Positions 33,533-45,616 of a stretch of DNA of 64,000 bases are shown here, one piece after another (the stretch's first letter is position 1; every line of letters begins with the position of its first letter). The DNA is from Paraburkholderia phytofirmans PsJN. GTDB taxonomy: Bacteria; Pseudomonadota; Gammaproteobacteria; Burkholderiales; Burkholderiaceae. A model generated the notes under the pieces. It was not told where the DNA came from, did not search any database, and saw only the letters and a program-made list of their open reading frames with translations. The stretch spans positions 3,844,001 to 3,908,000 of the forward strand of contig NC_010681.1 in NCBI RefSeq assembly GCF_000020125.1, written 5' to 3'. A program made the translations under genes and the position numbers.

Positions 33533-34090
33533 TTGAAAGCACTTGCTCTCGTCGTGGCGTGCGTCGCCACCGGCGCCTTGCTGGCTGGTTGTTCGAGCGC
33601 CGGCAAACCTACTAATAAAGACGACAGCGCGTTTACCTATTTGCTGGATCGTCAGGGCAACTGGGTTGAGAACAAGGTGGACACGCTGCCGCCGCTGCCG
33701 CAAGAGTCGAATCTGCTGCCTTTCGAAGTCTCCGGCAACACGCCGCTGCAGTTCGCGGTCGACCGAAAGTCGTTAACTGTCGGTACGGACGGAGTGGTTC
33801 GCTTTACCGTCGTCGTGGCAAGCCCGAGCGGCGCTCGTAACGTCATCTACGAGGGGATTCGTTGCGACACGTACGAATGGCGCCAGTATGCGGGCCTGAA
33901 TTCGGATCACGACGGCTGGGACACGACGGTCGCGAACAACTTCACGCGCATCGAGAACGGCGCGCTCAACGCTTATCAGGCTGCGCTGTATCAGGACTAT
34001 CTGTGCGCGAACAAGATGCCGATGGGGAACGCGGCTTCGATTCTGGAAAACATCCGCTATAAGCGCACAGCGAGTTCGTTGATCCACTGA
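33533..34090 (+). CDS. CNP1-like lipoprotein
   Basis: This 185-aa protein has a signal peptide and lipobox (LLAGCSS; lipidated Cys20). The rest resembles the CNP1-like family of betaproteobacterial envelope proteins (NLLPFEVSGN, RCDTYEWRQYAG, CANKMPMGNA). The best start is TTG at 33533, with GAGGAAA five bases upstream; an ATG start would not give a proper signal peptide. Function is unknown. Confidence 0.82.
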   Translation: MKALALVVACVATGALLAGCSSAGKPTNKDDSAFTYLLDRQGNWVENKVDTLPPLPQESNLLPFEVSGNTPLQFAVDRKSLTVGTDGVVRFTVVVASPSGARNVIYEGIRCDTYEWRQYAGLNSDHDGWDTTVANNFTRIENGALNAYQAALYQDYLCANKMPMGNAASILENIRYKRTASSLIH

Positions 34091-34119
34091 GCTTTGGACC
34101 CTAGCGGATTGTGGGCGTG

Positions 34120-34156
34120 AAAAAAGCCGTTCCAGCTTTCGCTGGAACGGCTTTTT
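34120..34156. terminator. Bidirectional terminator between the CNP1-like gene and proB
   Basis: AAAAAGCCGTTCCAGC-TTTC-GCTGGAACGGCTTTTT is an almost perfect stem with A/T runs on both sides, sitting between two converging genes. Confidence 0.92.
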
Positions 34157-34198
34157 GTTTGCCGTATGCGCACTCCCGCGCATGGGACTATCGGTGCC

Positions 34199-35317
34199 TT
34201 AGACCAGCACCAGGTTGTCACGGTGAATCAGCTCCGGCTCCAGCATATAGCCGAGCACCGATTCAATCTCGCCACTTGGGCGCCGCTGAATCAGCTTGGT
34301 TTCCGCGCTGCTGTAGTTCGTCAGACCGCGCGCCACTTCGCGCCCAGCGGCGCTCAGACAAGCGATCACTTCACCGCGCGCAAAGGCGCCCTGAACGCCG
34401 ACAATGCCGATAGGCAGCAGGCTCTTGCCCCCTTCGGTCAGCTTTTCGACGGCGCCGTCGTCGATCACCACATGGCCGCGCACCTGAAGATGATCCGCCA
34501 TCCATTGCTTGCGCGCCGCCATGCGCGCCGTGCGCGCGATCAACTGCGTGCCGATCGCCTCGCCCGAGGCCAACCGCGAGAGCACATCTGCTTCACGCCC
34601 GCTTGCGATCACCGTATTGGCGCCGCTGTGCGCCGCGCGCTTGGCGGCGAGAATCTTGGTCAGCATGCCGCCACGACCGAGACTCGAACCCGCGCCGCCC
34701 GCCATGGCTTCGAGCTCCAGCGCGCCGGCATCGGCTTGCTGAACCAGCGTGGCGGTCAGATCCTTACGCGGATCGGCGGTGAAAAGTCCTTGCTGATCTG
34801 TGAGGATGACAAGTGCGTCGCCTTCGATCAGGTTTGCGACGAGCGCGCCCAGCGTGTCGTTGTCGCCGAATTTGATTTCGTCGGTGACGACCGTGTCGTT
34901 CTCGTTGATGATCGGCACCACGCCCAAGCGTAGAAGCGTGAGCAACGTGGAGCGCGCATTCAGATAGCGTTCGCGATCGGCCAGATCGGCGTGCGTCAGC
35001 AGAATCTGGGCGGTCTGAATGGAATGTTCGGCAAAGCGGCTTTCGTACACCTGCGCGAGACCCATCTGGCCGACGGCCGCGGCCGCTTGCAGTTCGTCGA
35101 TCTCGCGTGGTCGCTTGGTCCAACCGAGCCGTTGCATTCCTTCGGCAATAGCGCCCGAGCTGACGAGCACCACTTCCTTGCCCTGCGCGCGCAGCGCGGC
35201 AATCTGTGCGGCCCAGCGACCGATAGCAGCATGATCGAGGCCCCGCCCGTCATTCGTGACGAGGCTCGAACCGACTTTCACTACCAATCGCCGTGAATCT
35301 GCGATGACGGAACGCAT
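34199..35317 (-). CDS. proB: Glutamate 5-kinase
   Basis: This 372-aa enzyme phosphorylates glutamate in proline synthesis. The amino acid kinase domain (1-260) shows [39 protein letters not shown] and the [11 protein letters not shown] loop. A C-terminal PUA domain follows (about 285-365). The ATG at 35317 has GGGAGA nine bases upstream; a longer open frame upstream is not used. It closes the rplU-rpmA-obgE-proB group. Confidence 0.96.
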   Translation of the reverse strand: MRSVIADSRRLVVKVGSSLVTNDGRGLDHAAIGRWAAQIAALRAQGKEVVLVSSGAIAEGMQRLGWTKRPREIDELQAAAAVGQMGLAQVYESRFAEHSIQTAQILLTHADLADRERYLNARSTLLTLLRLGVVPIINENDTVVTDEIKFGDNDTLGALVANLIEGDALVILTDQQGLFTADPRKDLTATLVQQADAGALELEAMAGGAGSSLGRGGMLTKILAAKRAAHSGANTVIASGREADVLSRLASGEAIGTQLIARTARMAARKQWMADHLQVRGHVVIDDGAVEKLTEGGKSLLPIGIVGVQGAFARGEVIACLSAAGREVARGLTNYSSAETKLIQRRPSGEIESVLGYMLEPELIHRDNLVLV

Positions 35318-35387
35318 TGTGCGCGGTCTCCCAAGATGACGCGTGATGCATGCCGGCAGCCCGCTCGGGCGCCGGCGCTCGATCTTT

Positions 35388-36592
<1,205 letters not shown>

Positions 36593-36690
36593 GCCGCGCC
36601 CGCCATGCGCCGATCAATCGGCCGAACGGCATAGGACATTTCGGCATGAAAGGCGTTCTTGCCCATTCATCCGGCGAAGCCTGCCGGAAT

Positions 36691-36719
36691 AAAAAAAGCC
36701 CCGCTAACTTCGCGGGGCC
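36691..36719 (-). terminator. Intrinsic terminator of rplU-rpmA
   Basis: On the minus strand GCCCCGC-GAAGTTA-GCGGGGC is followed by TTTTTTT, about 34 bp beyond the rpmA stop. It separates the ribosomal genes from obgE. Confidence 0.92.
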
Positions 36720-36752
36720 TTTTCCGGTCCTGAAGCCCGTGCCTGAGTAAAC

Positions 36753-37016
36753 TCAGACTGCTGCCGGGACGACGTTGACCATGTGCTTCTTCGCTGCGCC
36801 CTTCGTCGAGAAATTGACGTGGCCGTCCGTCAGCGCGAACAAGGTGTGATCCTTGCCGATGCCAACGTTTTCGCCCGGGTGCATACGCGTGCCACGTTGA
36901 CGAACGATGATGCCGCCAGCGTTGATAGCCTGACCGCCGTAAACCTTCACGCCAAGGCGTTTCGATTCGGAGTCGCGGCCGTTGCGGGATGATCCGCCTG
37001 CCTTTTTGTGTGCCAT
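36753..37016 (-). CDS. rpmA: Ribosomal protein L27
   Basis: This 87-aa 50S protein sits near the peptidyl-transferase centre. The N-terminus [19 protein letters not shown] and [11 protein letters not shown] are diagnostic. It follows rplU by 25 bp, with a clear ribosome site (AAGGAGCAAATCAA before ATG). Confidence 0.98.
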   Translation of the reverse strand: MAHKKAGGSSRNGRDSESKRLGVKVYGGQAINAGGIIVRQRGTRMHPGENVGIGKDHTLFALTDGHVNFSTKGAAKKHMVNVVPAAV

Positions 37017-37041
37017 TTGATTTGCTCCTTAACCGGTGCGC

Positions 37042-37353
37042 TTACGCGTTGATCGCGTCGATGCGCAGTTCGGTATAGTTCTGGCGGTGGCCGCCATGCT
37101 TCTGGTAGTGCTTCCGGCGACGCATCTTGAAGATGGTCACTTTTGCGTGACGACCTTGCGACACGACGGTAGCCTTGACGGAAGCCCCACTGACCAGCGG
37201 CGTACCGAACTTAATCGATTCGCCTTCGCCCACTGCGAGAACCTGGTCGAGCGTGATTTCAGCGTCAATGTCTGCCGGTATCTGTTCTACTTTAAGTTTT
37301 TCGCCGACGGCAACTTTATACTGCTTGCCACCGGTTTTTATGACCGCGTACAT
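37042..37353 (-). CDS. rplU: Ribosomal protein L21
   Basis: This 103-aa 50S protein starts at [34 protein letters not shown] is the family signature near the C-terminus. A longer frame upstream lacks a ribosome site and is not part of the protein. First gene of the rplU-rpmA transcript. Confidence 0.98.
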   Translation of the reverse strand: MYAVIKTGGKQYKVAVGEKLKVEQIPADIDAEITLDQVLAVGEGESIKFGTPLVSGASVKATVVSQGRHAKVTIFKMRRRKHYQKHGGHRQNYTELRIDAINA

Positions 37354-37580
37354 TGAGAACCTCACTCTGTGTTCATTTTTCCCACGCACCGCGCGCGGAA
37401 ACCCGTGATTATACATAGAGTTAGCTGCTCGGTCAAAACTCATTGAGAGGCGCCGCGCGTCTTGCCGCACGGCCCCGCCGCGCGGTTCTGCCGCCGCCCG
37501 GAACGCGCCGCGCCGCAGCCTGCGACCCGGAACTGTCGCGATTCGCCTTATAATTCGCGGCACTACCCAATTCAGCCATC

Positions 37581-38573
37581 ATGTCGTCGACTGCCACCCC
37601 CTCCTCCAACGCCGCCAGCCTGCTCGCTCCGATCGCCGAAGACATGCAGCAGGTCAATCGCGTCATACGGCACCGTCTCGCGTCCGACGTGATGCTGATC
37701 AACCAGATTTCCGAGTACATCATCAGCGCCGGCGGCAAACGGCTGCGGCCCGCGCTGCTGCTGCTGGTGGCGGGCGCGCTGGGCGAAACCACGGGGCACC
37801 GGCACGAGCTGGCCGCGGTCGTCGAGTTCATCCATACGGCCACCCTGCTGCACGACGACGTGGTCGACGAATCCGACCTGCGGCGCGGCCGTCAGACCGC
37901 CAACGCGCTGTTCGGCAACGCCGCGAGCGTGCTGGTGGGCGACTTCCTGTACTCGCGCTCGTTCCAGATGATGGTCGGTGTGGGCAAAATGCGGGTGATG
38001 GAGATTCTGTCGGAAGCGACCAACATCATCTCCGAGGGAGAGGTGCTGCAGCTCCTGAACATGCACGACGCCGACGTGGACGAAGCCCGCTACATGCAGG
38101 TGATCCGCTACAAAACCGCCAAGCTGTTCGAAGCAGCCGCCCAACTGGGCGCGGTGCTGGCCGGATCGGACGCGAAAACGGAAGCCGCCGCGGCAGAATT
38201 CGGCCGGCGCATCGGCACCGCGTTCCAGATCATGGACGACTGGCTCGACTACACCGGCACGGCTGAATCGATGGGCAAGAACGCCGGCGACGACCTTCGC
38301 GAGGGCAAACCCACGCTGCCGCTGATCTATCTGATCGAACGCGGCACGCCGGAGCAATCGGCGCTTGCGCGTGAAGTTATCGAGCAAGGCGGAACGGACC
38401 GTTTCGACACTATTTTCGAAGCGATCACGCGCTCCGGCGCGTTGGACCACACGCTCGAATGCGCGAAAAAGGAAGCTCAGGCCGCGGCAGCAGCAATTTC
38501 TTCATTTCCGGATTCCATTTTTAAAGAGAGCCTGCTAGAATTATGTTCTTACTCGACGGCAAGACAGTCTTGA
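37581..38573 (+). CDS. ispB: Octaprenyl (polyprenyl) diphosphate synthase
   Basis: This 330-aa long-chain trans-prenyl transferase makes the side chain of ubiquinone. The two aspartate-rich motifs are LLHDDVVDESD (first, about residue 90) and DDWLDYTG (second, about 217). GGKRLRP is the expected upstream element. It is divergent from rplU, as in many proteobacteria. Chain length (C40 assumed) cannot be read from sequence. Confidence 0.95.
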   Translation: MSSTATPSSNAASLLAPIAEDMQQVNRVIRHRLASDVMLINQISEYIISAGGKRLRPALLLLVAGALGETTGHRHELAAVVEFIHTATLLHDDVVDESDLRRGRQTANALFGNAASVLVGDFLYSRSFQMMVGVGKMRVMEILSEATNIISEGEVLQLLNMHDADVDEARYMQVIRYKTAKLFEAAAQLGAVLAGSDAKTEAAAAEFGRRIGTAFQIMDDWLDYTGTAESMGKNAGDDLREGKPTLPLIYLIERGTPEQSALAREVIEQGGTDRFDTIFEAITRSGALDHTLECAKKEAQAAAAAISSFPDSIFKESLLELCSYSTARQS

Positions 38574-38621
38574 ACGAGACTGAAACGCTGAGATAGTCTG
38601 AATCGAGTCTGCAGTACACAT

Positions 38622-38698
38622 CGGGGTGTAGCTTAGCCTGGTAGAGCGCTACGTTCGGGACGTAGAGGCCGGAGGTTCGAATCCTCTCACCCCGACCA
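38622..38698 (+). tRNA. tRNA-Pro (anticodon CGG)
   Basis: A 77-nt cloverleaf with a 7-bp acceptor stem CGGGGTG/CACCCCG. The anticodon stem CTACG/CGTAG surrounds loop TTCGGGA, giving anticodon CGG for CCG codons. The T-loop is GGTTCGAATCC and CCA is encoded. It lies 48 bp after ispB. Confidence 0.98.
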
Positions 38699-38723
38699 GA
38701 TTCGCCTTGTTAGTTCAAGGCTC

Positions 38724-38755
38724 AAAAAACCGCCCAGCTTGCTGGGCGGTTTTTT
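38724..38755 (+). terminator. Intrinsic terminator of the tRNA-Pro gene
   Basis: ACCGCCCAGC pairs with GCTGGGCGGT, preceded by six A and followed by TTTTTTGTTTTTT. It lies 25 bp after the tRNA. Confidence 0.93.
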
Positions 38756-38890
38756 GTTTTTTCGGCCACGTGCGATGCGTTATTTCCCTCACGCACCGCT
38801 CGCCGCCTTGTCTTTTGCCGCCAGCCCAGACGGCGCGCGCAAGCCCCTCTGCTATATTCTCTTCATCCTTTCCCCTATCCTTCACGACGC

Positions 38891-40189
38891 GTGGAACAAC
38901 TTCCCTTATGGGCGCAGATTGGCGCCGTCTTTCTGCTGCTTATCTGCTCGAGCTTCTTTTCGATTTCCGAAACGGCGATGATGGCGATCAATCGCCATCG
39001 CCTGAAACATCTGGCCAATCAGAACGCGCTCGGCGCAAAGACCACTCAAGGTCTCCTCGCGCAGACGGATCAGCTTTTGAGCGTCGTGCTGATCGGCAAC
39101 AATCTGTTCAACACCATCATTCCGGTGCTCACCACCTCGATCGCGCTGCACACGTTCGGCCGCAACAACCTGGTGCTGTCGATCGCGACCGGTATTGTCG
39201 CGTTTCTGATCATCGTGTTCGCGGAAATAACGCCGAAGATCGTTGGCGCGACGTTCCCTGAGAAAGTCGCGCTGCCGGCCAGCTTGCTGATTGCGCCGAT
39301 GATGCGCGTCGCCAGACCGCTGGTGTGGTTCGTCAATCTTTTCGCAAACGGCATTCTGCGCGTGCTGCACATCAATACGAAAGGCGCACACGACCAGCGA
39401 CTCTCGACCGAAGAGCTGCGCACCATCGTGCTCGAGTCGGGCAGCTTCATGCCGACCAAGCACCGCAGCATTCTGCTGAACCTGTTCGACCTGGAAAACA
39501 TCTCCGTCGACGACGTGATGATCCCGCGCCGCCGCATTGAGGCGCTGGATTTCGACGCGCCGTTCGAACAGATCCTGCACCAACTCGAAACCTGCTATCA
39601 CAACAAGCTGATCGTCTATCAAGGCGACATCGATCGGGTGCTCGGTGTGCTGCATGTCCGCAAGACACTGGCGGCGCTGCACAACCAGGAACTCGAGCGC
39701 GAGACGCTTCGCGAACTGCTGGCCGAGCCGTACTTCGTACCGAGTGGCACGCCGGTTTTCCAGCAACTGCAATTCTTCCAGGAGAGCCGTCACCGCACGG
39801 CGCTGGTCGTCAACGAATACGGCGAGTTGCAAGGCCTCGTCACGCCGGAAGACATCATCGAGGAACTGATCGGCGAGTTCACTACCTCGATTCCGCGCGG
39901 CGCCAATTCGCGCGGCGGCTGGAACGAGAAAGGCGAATGCATCGTGGCCGGCAGCATGCCGCTGCGCGAATTGAACCGCTGGCTGCATCTCACGCTGCCC
40001 ACCGACGGGCCGAAAACGCTGAACGGTTTGATCCTCGAAATTCTCGAAGATATTCCGGACGGCGACGTGTGCGTGCAGATCGGCGAAGTCAAACTCGAAG
40101 TGATGCGAAGCGACGATCAGGCCATTCGTACGGTGAAGTTGTTCAAACCGCCAGCGCGTGCGAAAGCCGGCAAGGTATTGCGCGGCTAG
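38891..40189 (+). CDS. HlyC/CorC family transporter-like protein (DUF21, CBS pair)
   Basis: This 432-aa membrane protein has a DUF21 domain with about three helices (residues 1-185, with SSFFSISETAMMAINRHRL and FAEITPKI). Two CBS domains follow (about 200-330, with VDDVMIPR), then a C-terminal CorC_HlyC domain (345-425). The family has been linked to Mg/Co efflux. The start is GTG at 38891, since the membrane segment begins at once (EQLPLWAQIGAVFLLL). The ribosome site is weak. Confidence 0.9.
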   Translation: MEQLPLWAQIGAVFLLLICSSFFSISETAMMAINRHRLKHLANQNALGAKTTQGLLAQTDQLLSVVLIGNNLFNTIIPVLTTSIALHTFGRNNLVLSIATGIVAFLIIVFAEITPKIVGATFPEKVALPASLLIAPMMRVARPLVWFVNLFANGILRVLHINTKGAHDQRLSTEELRTIVLESGSFMPTKHRSILLNLFDLENISVDDVMIPRRRIEALDFDAPFEQILHQLETCYHNKLIVYQGDIDRVLGVLHVRKTLAALHNQELERETLRELLAEPYFVPSGTPVFQQLQFFQESRHRTALVVNEYGELQGLVTPEDIIEELIGEFTTSIPRGANSRGGWNEKGECIVAGSMPLRELNRWLHLTLPTDGPKTLNGLILEILEDIPDGDVCVQIGEVKLEVMRSDDQAIRTVKLFKPPARAKAGKVLRG

Positions 40190-40447
40190 GTTCGCAGACT
40201 TAACTGGGCAACTCCGCAATGCGGCGCGCGACAGCCTGGCACGCCAGGCAACAGCGCGAAACGGGCGAGCGCCACAGCCAAAGAAGGCAGGCAGCAGGAT
40301 ACGCGCAGAGCACAGCGTCCAAACTTGTAGCAGCATCGCACACAGACACCGCGCCCGCCATTAGCCGAATGGCCGAATAGCGGCGCCCGCCGTCTTGCCG
40401 GAAGATGAACCCGTCGTGTTCTACAGGCGGTTCATCACCGGTCTCTC

Positions 40448-41743
40448 ATGCAAGCATCTTTCCAACCCGCGGCAGCGTCGCCGCGTCCCATCGCAAGCGC
40501 CCACGAAAGCGCCGTCAGAGCGAAGCTGAAACCATTCGCACCCGACCTCAGCGCAGCAAATCCCGCCGACACCGACAACGCTCCCGCCGTGCGTCTCCTG
40601 ACCGACACATTGCAGGAAGCAACTCGCCGAAACGCGTCGGACCTTCACATCGAGCCAGCGGAACACGGCTGGCGCGTGCGCTTGCGAATCGACGGCGTGC
40701 TGCACGAAATCCCGCCGCCGCCCGCGCATCTGCGCGACGCGTTCATTACTCGGGTGAAGGTGCTGGCTCGTATGGATATCGCCGAGCGTCGCGTACCGCA
40801 AGACGGCCGGCTGCGCATTTCCACTTCGCCGGGACGCGTTGAGGACTACCGCGTGAACTCGCTGCCCACGCTATTCGGAGAAAAGCTCGTGCTGCGCAGA
40901 CTCGACGCGCTGCCCGCCGATCTTTCACTTGACTCGCTCGGCCTCGATCCGCGACAGCGCCAAACAGTGGACGCCGCGATTCGCGCGCCGCACGGCCTCA
41001 TGCTTGTCACCGGCCCGACCGGGAGCGGCAAGACATTGTCGCTGTACTGCTTTCTGAATCTGCTCAACGGCGAGGCCCGCAATCTCTGTTCGGTGGAAGA
41101 TCCCGCGGAAATCCAGTTGGCGGGCATCAATCAGGTCAGCGTACGCGAAAAAGCCGGGCTCACTTTCGCCGTGGCGCTGCGTGCGTTTCTTCGTCAGGAT
41201 CCCGACGTAATCATGGTCGGCGAAATTCGCGACGAAGAGACCGCCGACGTCGCCGTGAAAGCCGCGCAAACGGGCCACCTCGTGTTGTCGACCCTGCATA
41301 CGAACGACGCGCCGGCAGCCGTCGCGCGTCTGATCGACATCGGCGTCGAGCCGTATAACCTCGCGGCCGCGTTGCGGATGGTCACCGCGCAACGGCTGGT
41401 GCGGCGGCTCTGCGCCGCGTGCCGCGTGCCGGCGCCGCAGTCGCTCGCGGCGCTCCGAGCGGCGGGTTTCAGCGAGCATCAACTCGACGGCTGGCAGCCT
41501 TACGCCGCCGCCGGATGTGCAGCATGTCACGGCATCGGCTATCGCGGCCGCGTCGGCGTTCATCAGGTGATGCCCGTCTCCGATGCGATGCGAGAGTTGA
41601 TCGTCGCGAGCGCCGGCACGCATGAACTCGCGCGGCTAGCGCAAACCGAACAGGTGGGCACCTTGCGCGACGCGGCGTTGACGCGTGTGCGCGACGGCAC
41701 CACCAGCCTCGCCGAAGCGCTCGCCGCCACCGAGGTCGCATGA
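40448..41743 (+). CDS. pilB: Type IV pilus/type II secretion assembly ATPase (PilB/GspE)
   Basis: This 431-aa hexameric ATPase drives pilus extension. Walker A is GPTGSGKT, the Asp box is DPDVIMVGEIRDEETADVA, the His box is HLVLSTLHTNDAP. Two CxxC pairs (CAAC and CAACHGIGYRGR) form the usual zinc site. It lacks the roughly 150-residue N-terminal T2SSE_N domain of full PilB, and its first 40 residues are Ala/Pro-rich. The stop overlaps pilC by four bases. No pilin gene is near, so whether it serves pili or secretion is open. Confidence 0.9.
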   Translation: MQASFQPAAASPRPIASAHESAVRAKLKPFAPDLSAANPADTDNAPAVRLLTDTLQEATRRNASDLHIEPAEHGWRVRLRIDGVLHEIPPPPAHLRDAFITRVKVLARMDIAERRVPQDGRLRISTSPGRVEDYRVNSLPTLFGEKLVLRRLDALPADLSLDSLGLDPRQRQTVDAAIRAPHGLMLVTGPTGSGKTLSLYCFLNLLNGEARNLCSVEDPAEIQLAGINQVSVREKAGLTFAVALRAFLRQDPDVIMVGEIRDEETADVAVKAAQTGHLVLSTLHTNDAPAAVARLIDIGVEPYNLAAALRMVTAQRLVRRLCAACRVPAPQSLAALRAAGFSEHQLDGWQPYAAAGCAACHGIGYRGRVGVHQVMPVSDAMRELIVASAGTHELARLAQTEQVGTLRDAALTRVRDGTTSLAEALAATEVA

Positions 41744-42969
41744 ACACGGCTACGATCCAAAGACCACCGTCCTCCGACATGCGTTTCAAATGGCGTGGTG
41801 TCGACGCCGACGGCGTGCGGAAGAACGGCGCACTCATCGCGCCGGACGCAGCCGTCGCCCGCTCGGTACTCAAGCGCGACAATCTGTTCATCCTCGAACT
41901 GACCGCGCACGGGCCGGCACCGCGTCCCACCACGCGCGCCGGGGACATCACACTGTTCACGCGCCAACTCGCCAGCCTGCTGCGCGCGGGTCTGCCACTC
42001 GCGCCCGCGCTGGACCTGCTCGCGCAAGCCGAGACTTCGCGGCGTCAAGGTATGGCGCGGATCGTCGGCGCTCTCGCGCGCGACATCACCGGCGGCCTGC
42101 GCTTTTCCGCGGCATTGCAACGGCATCCCGCGCAATTCAACGCGCTGTATTGCCAGCTCGTCGAAGTCGGCGAGGCGGCCGGCGCACTAGCAGCCGTCCT
42201 CGCCCGCATCGCCGATGACCGCGAACGCGCCGCCGCGCAGCGCGCCAAAGTGCGCGCGGCACTCACCTATCCCGTCGCGATCCTCGTGCTGGCGATGGCC
42301 ATCACCGCGGCATTGCTCGTGTGGGTCGTGCCGACCTTCAAACAGATCTTCGACGGCTTCGGCGCCAGGCTGCCCGCACCCACGCAGTTCGTGCTGGCGT
42401 TGTCGTCCGGTGTGGCGCGATGGAGCATACCGGCATTCGCCATGATCTTCGCAACGGGATCAGCAGCGACGTTTCTACTGCGACATTCTGAAGCCGCGCG
42501 CATCCGCTTTGCGCGCGTATCGCTGACAATACCGGTCGCCGGTCCGCTGCTGCGCACGTTATGCGCAGCGCGCTGGAGCCGCGCGCTCGGCACTTTGTTG
42601 TCAGCCGGCACGCCGTTGGCCGACGCGTTCGACTCGCTGACCCACGCCACCGGCAACGCCTTCTTCGACCGAGCCACCGTGGAAATCGCCGCGCGGCTGC
42701 GGCGCGGCGAGCGGCTCGCCGCCGCAATGCGCGCGGCACGCTGCTTTCCACCGGAGGTCGTGCAGCCGATCGCGGTTGCCGAGGAGTCCGGAGCACTCGA
42801 CACCATGCTCATCGACGTGGCGTCGCTGGCCGATCGTCAGGTAGACGAAAAGATCGGCACGCTGTCGAGCCTATGCGAGCCGCTCGTCATCGTCGTGCTC
42901 GGCGCGCTGGTCGGCGGCCTCGTGATCGCGATGTATCTTCCCATTATTCAACTCGGCAACGTGGTGTAG
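41740..42969 (+). CDS. pilC: Type IV pilus/type II secretion inner membrane platform protein
   Basis: This 409-aa protein has two GspF domains, each followed by membrane helices (AILVLAMAITAALLVWVV and LVIVVLGALVGGLVIAMYL). FTRQLASLLRAGLPLAPAL and GTLLSAGTPLADAF are the domain signatures. It anchors the PilB motor. It overlaps pilB by ATGA. Confidence 0.93.
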   Translation: MNTATIQRPPSSDMRFKWRGVDADGVRKNGALIAPDAAVARSVLKRDNLFILELTAHGPAPRPTTRAGDITLFTRQLASLLRAGLPLAPALDLLAQAETSRRQGMARIVGALARDITGGLRFSAALQRHPAQFNALYCQLVEVGEAAGALAAVLARIADDRERAAAQRAKVRAALTYPVAILVLAMAITAALLVWVVPTFKQIFDGFGARLPAPTQFVLALSSGVARWSIPAFAMIFATGSAATFLLRHSEAARIRFARVSLTIPVAGPLLRTLCAARWSRALGTLLSAGTPLADAFDSLTHATGNAFFDRATVEIAARLRRGERLAAAMRAARCFPPEVVQPIAVAEESGALDTMLIDVASLADRQVDEKIGTLSSLCEPLVIVVLGALVGGLVIAMYLPIIQLGNVV

Positions 42970-43016
42970 GATCGCAGCCGAATCCATCGTTAATCTATGC
43001 GGGCTACTCTTCCACC

Positions 43017-43937
43017 GTGCCAGACACCTCTTCCAGCCTGCTCTCGGGCTTGCTGCCCGACCATTTCGCGGCCGGCCTCGGCCAGGCGTTCGGCAGCCTG
43101 CCCGCAGCATTGCAGATGACGTTCGCCATTGTGTTCGGCCTCGTGATCGGCAGCTTCCTGAACGTGGTCGTGCATCGGCTGCCGATCATGCTCGATCGCG
43201 CCTGGCGCGCTGAAGTCAGCGAGGCGGCCGATCAACCACAGGAAGAAGACGGCTTGCCGGCACGCTACAACCTGTGGGTGCCGCGCAGTGCGTGTCCTCA
43301 TTGCGGCCACGTGTTGAGCGCATGGGAGAACCTGCCGGTACTGAGCTATCTATTGCTGCGCGGCCGCTGCTCCGCGTGCAAGGCGCGCGTGAGCCTGCGC
43401 TATCCGCTGCTCGAAATCGCCAGCGCAGCGTTTGCGGCCGGCGCACTCGCGATGTTCGGCCCGACCTTCACGGCGCTCGCCGCCTTTGGTCTGTGCGCTA
43501 CGCTGCTCGCCATGAGCGCGATCGACATCGACACGCATCTGCTTCCCGACTCCATGACGCTGCCGTTGCTGTGGGCGGGCATCATCGTCAACTTCAACGG
43601 TATGTTTACGAACCTGCATGATGCGGTGCTCGGCGCAATCTTCGGCTATCTGGTGCTGTGGGTCGTGCATTGGGTATTTCTACTCATACGCGGCGTCGAA
43701 GGCATGGGTCATGGTGATTTCAAACTACTGGCGGCGCTCGGCGCGTGGCTCGGCTGGGCCGCGCTGCCGCAGATCGTGGTGGTCGCCGCGGTGACCGGCG
43801 CGGTCGTCGGTCTGCTGGCAACATGGCGCGGCCGTATGCGCTTCGAAGAGCCGCTGCCTTTCGGGCCGTTTCTTGCCGCGGGCGGCGCACTGACGCTGTT
43901 TCTCGGCACACCGCTCTATCTGGCTCTGGGAGGCTGA
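43017..43937 (+). CDS. pilD: Prepilin leader peptidase / N-methyltransferase
   Basis: This 306-aa polytopic aspartic protease cleaves and methylates type IV prepilins. The catalytic aspartates lie in AIDIDTHLLPD and in GMGHGDFKLLAALGAWLG. The cytoplasmic zinc loop has CPHC and CSAC. The start is GTG at 43017: the open frame upstream overlaps pilC in another phase and has no proper start. Three bases separate it from coaE. Confidence 0.93.
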   Translation: MPDTSSSLLSGLLPDHFAAGLGQAFGSLPAALQMTFAIVFGLVIGSFLNVVVHRLPIMLDRAWRAEVSEAADQPQEEDGLPARYNLWVPRSACPHCGHVLSAWENLPVLSYLLLRGRCSACKARVSLRYPLLEIASAAFAAGALAMFGPTFTALAAFGLCATLLAMSAIDIDTHLLPDSMTLPLLWAGIIVNFNGMFTNLHDAVLGAIFGYLVLWVVHWVFLLIRGVEGMGHGDFKLLAALGAWLGWAALPQIVVVAAVTGAVVGLLATWRGRMRFEEPLPFGPFLAAGGALTLFLGTPLYLALGG

Positions 43938-43940
43938 AGC

Positions 43941-44543
43941 ATGTTTGCTGTGGGATTGACCGGCGGCATCGGCAGCGGCAAATCGACTGTCGCCGACCTG
44001 TTTGCGGCGCACGGTGTGCCGCTCGTCGACACGGACCTGATCGCGCACCGCATCACCGCCCCGCACGGCATCGCCATGCCGCCAATCGCAGCCGAGTTCG
44101 GCGAGGCGTTCGTCGCTCCTGACGGCTCACTCGACCGCGCCCGCATGCGCGCACTCGTATTCAGCGACGACAGCGCGCGCAAACGCCTCGAAGGCATCAC
44201 GCATCCATTGATTCGCGCGGAAACCGAACGCGAGCAACGCGAGGCTCAAGGGCCTTACGTGATCGTCGTGGTGCCGCTGCTGGTGGAATCCGGCACATGG
44301 AAGACGCGCGTGAATCGCGTGCTGACGGTGGATTGCAGCGTCGAAACGCAGATCTCGCGCGTGATGAGCCGCAATAATTTCAGCCGCGAACAGGTGCTGG
44401 CGATCATCGCCCGTCAAGCCACGCGTGAAGCGCGCCTCGCCGCGGCCGACGACGTGATCGACAACGACAACGCGCCGCTCGACGCGCTAACAGCGCAAGT
44501 CGACACGCTGCATCGCGTGTATCTGTCGCTCGCCGGCGCATGA
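43941..44543 (+). CDS. coaE: Dephospho-CoA kinase
   Basis: This 200-aa enzyme catalyses the last step of coenzyme A synthesis. The P-loop GGIGSGKST is at residues 9-17. [10 protein letters not shown] and HPLIRAE are family motifs. It starts three bases after pilD, so it shares that transcript. Confidence 0.97.
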   Translation: MFAVGLTGGIGSGKSTVADLFAAHGVPLVDTDLIAHRITAPHGIAMPPIAAEFGEAFVAPDGSLDRARMRALVFSDDSARKRLEGITHPLIRAETEREQREAQGPYVIVVVPLLVESGTWKTRVNRVLTVDCSVETQISRVMSRNNFSREQVLAIIARQATREARLAAADDVIDNDNAPLDALTAQVDTLHRVYLSLAGA

Positions 44544-44666
44544 CGCCGACGTGACACCTCGGGAAATCCCGGTTGAACTTCGCAGCGATGCGCATGCCAA
44601 AAGTGCGTTGAAAACCGCCCGAAACACGTGGAAAAAGTTGCAAATGCGCGCTGAAAAAGTGCGTGA

Positions 44667-45493
<827 letters not shown>

Positions 45494-45616
45494 AACACGC
45501 TCACAAGCCTGTCACGTTCACCGGGTAAATCAGAAAAGAAGGGGCGCGCCTTTAAAGTGGCGAAAAATGCCCCTATATTCGTTACTTATTCCGTTTGCGA
45601 TTGATTGCCTGACCGT

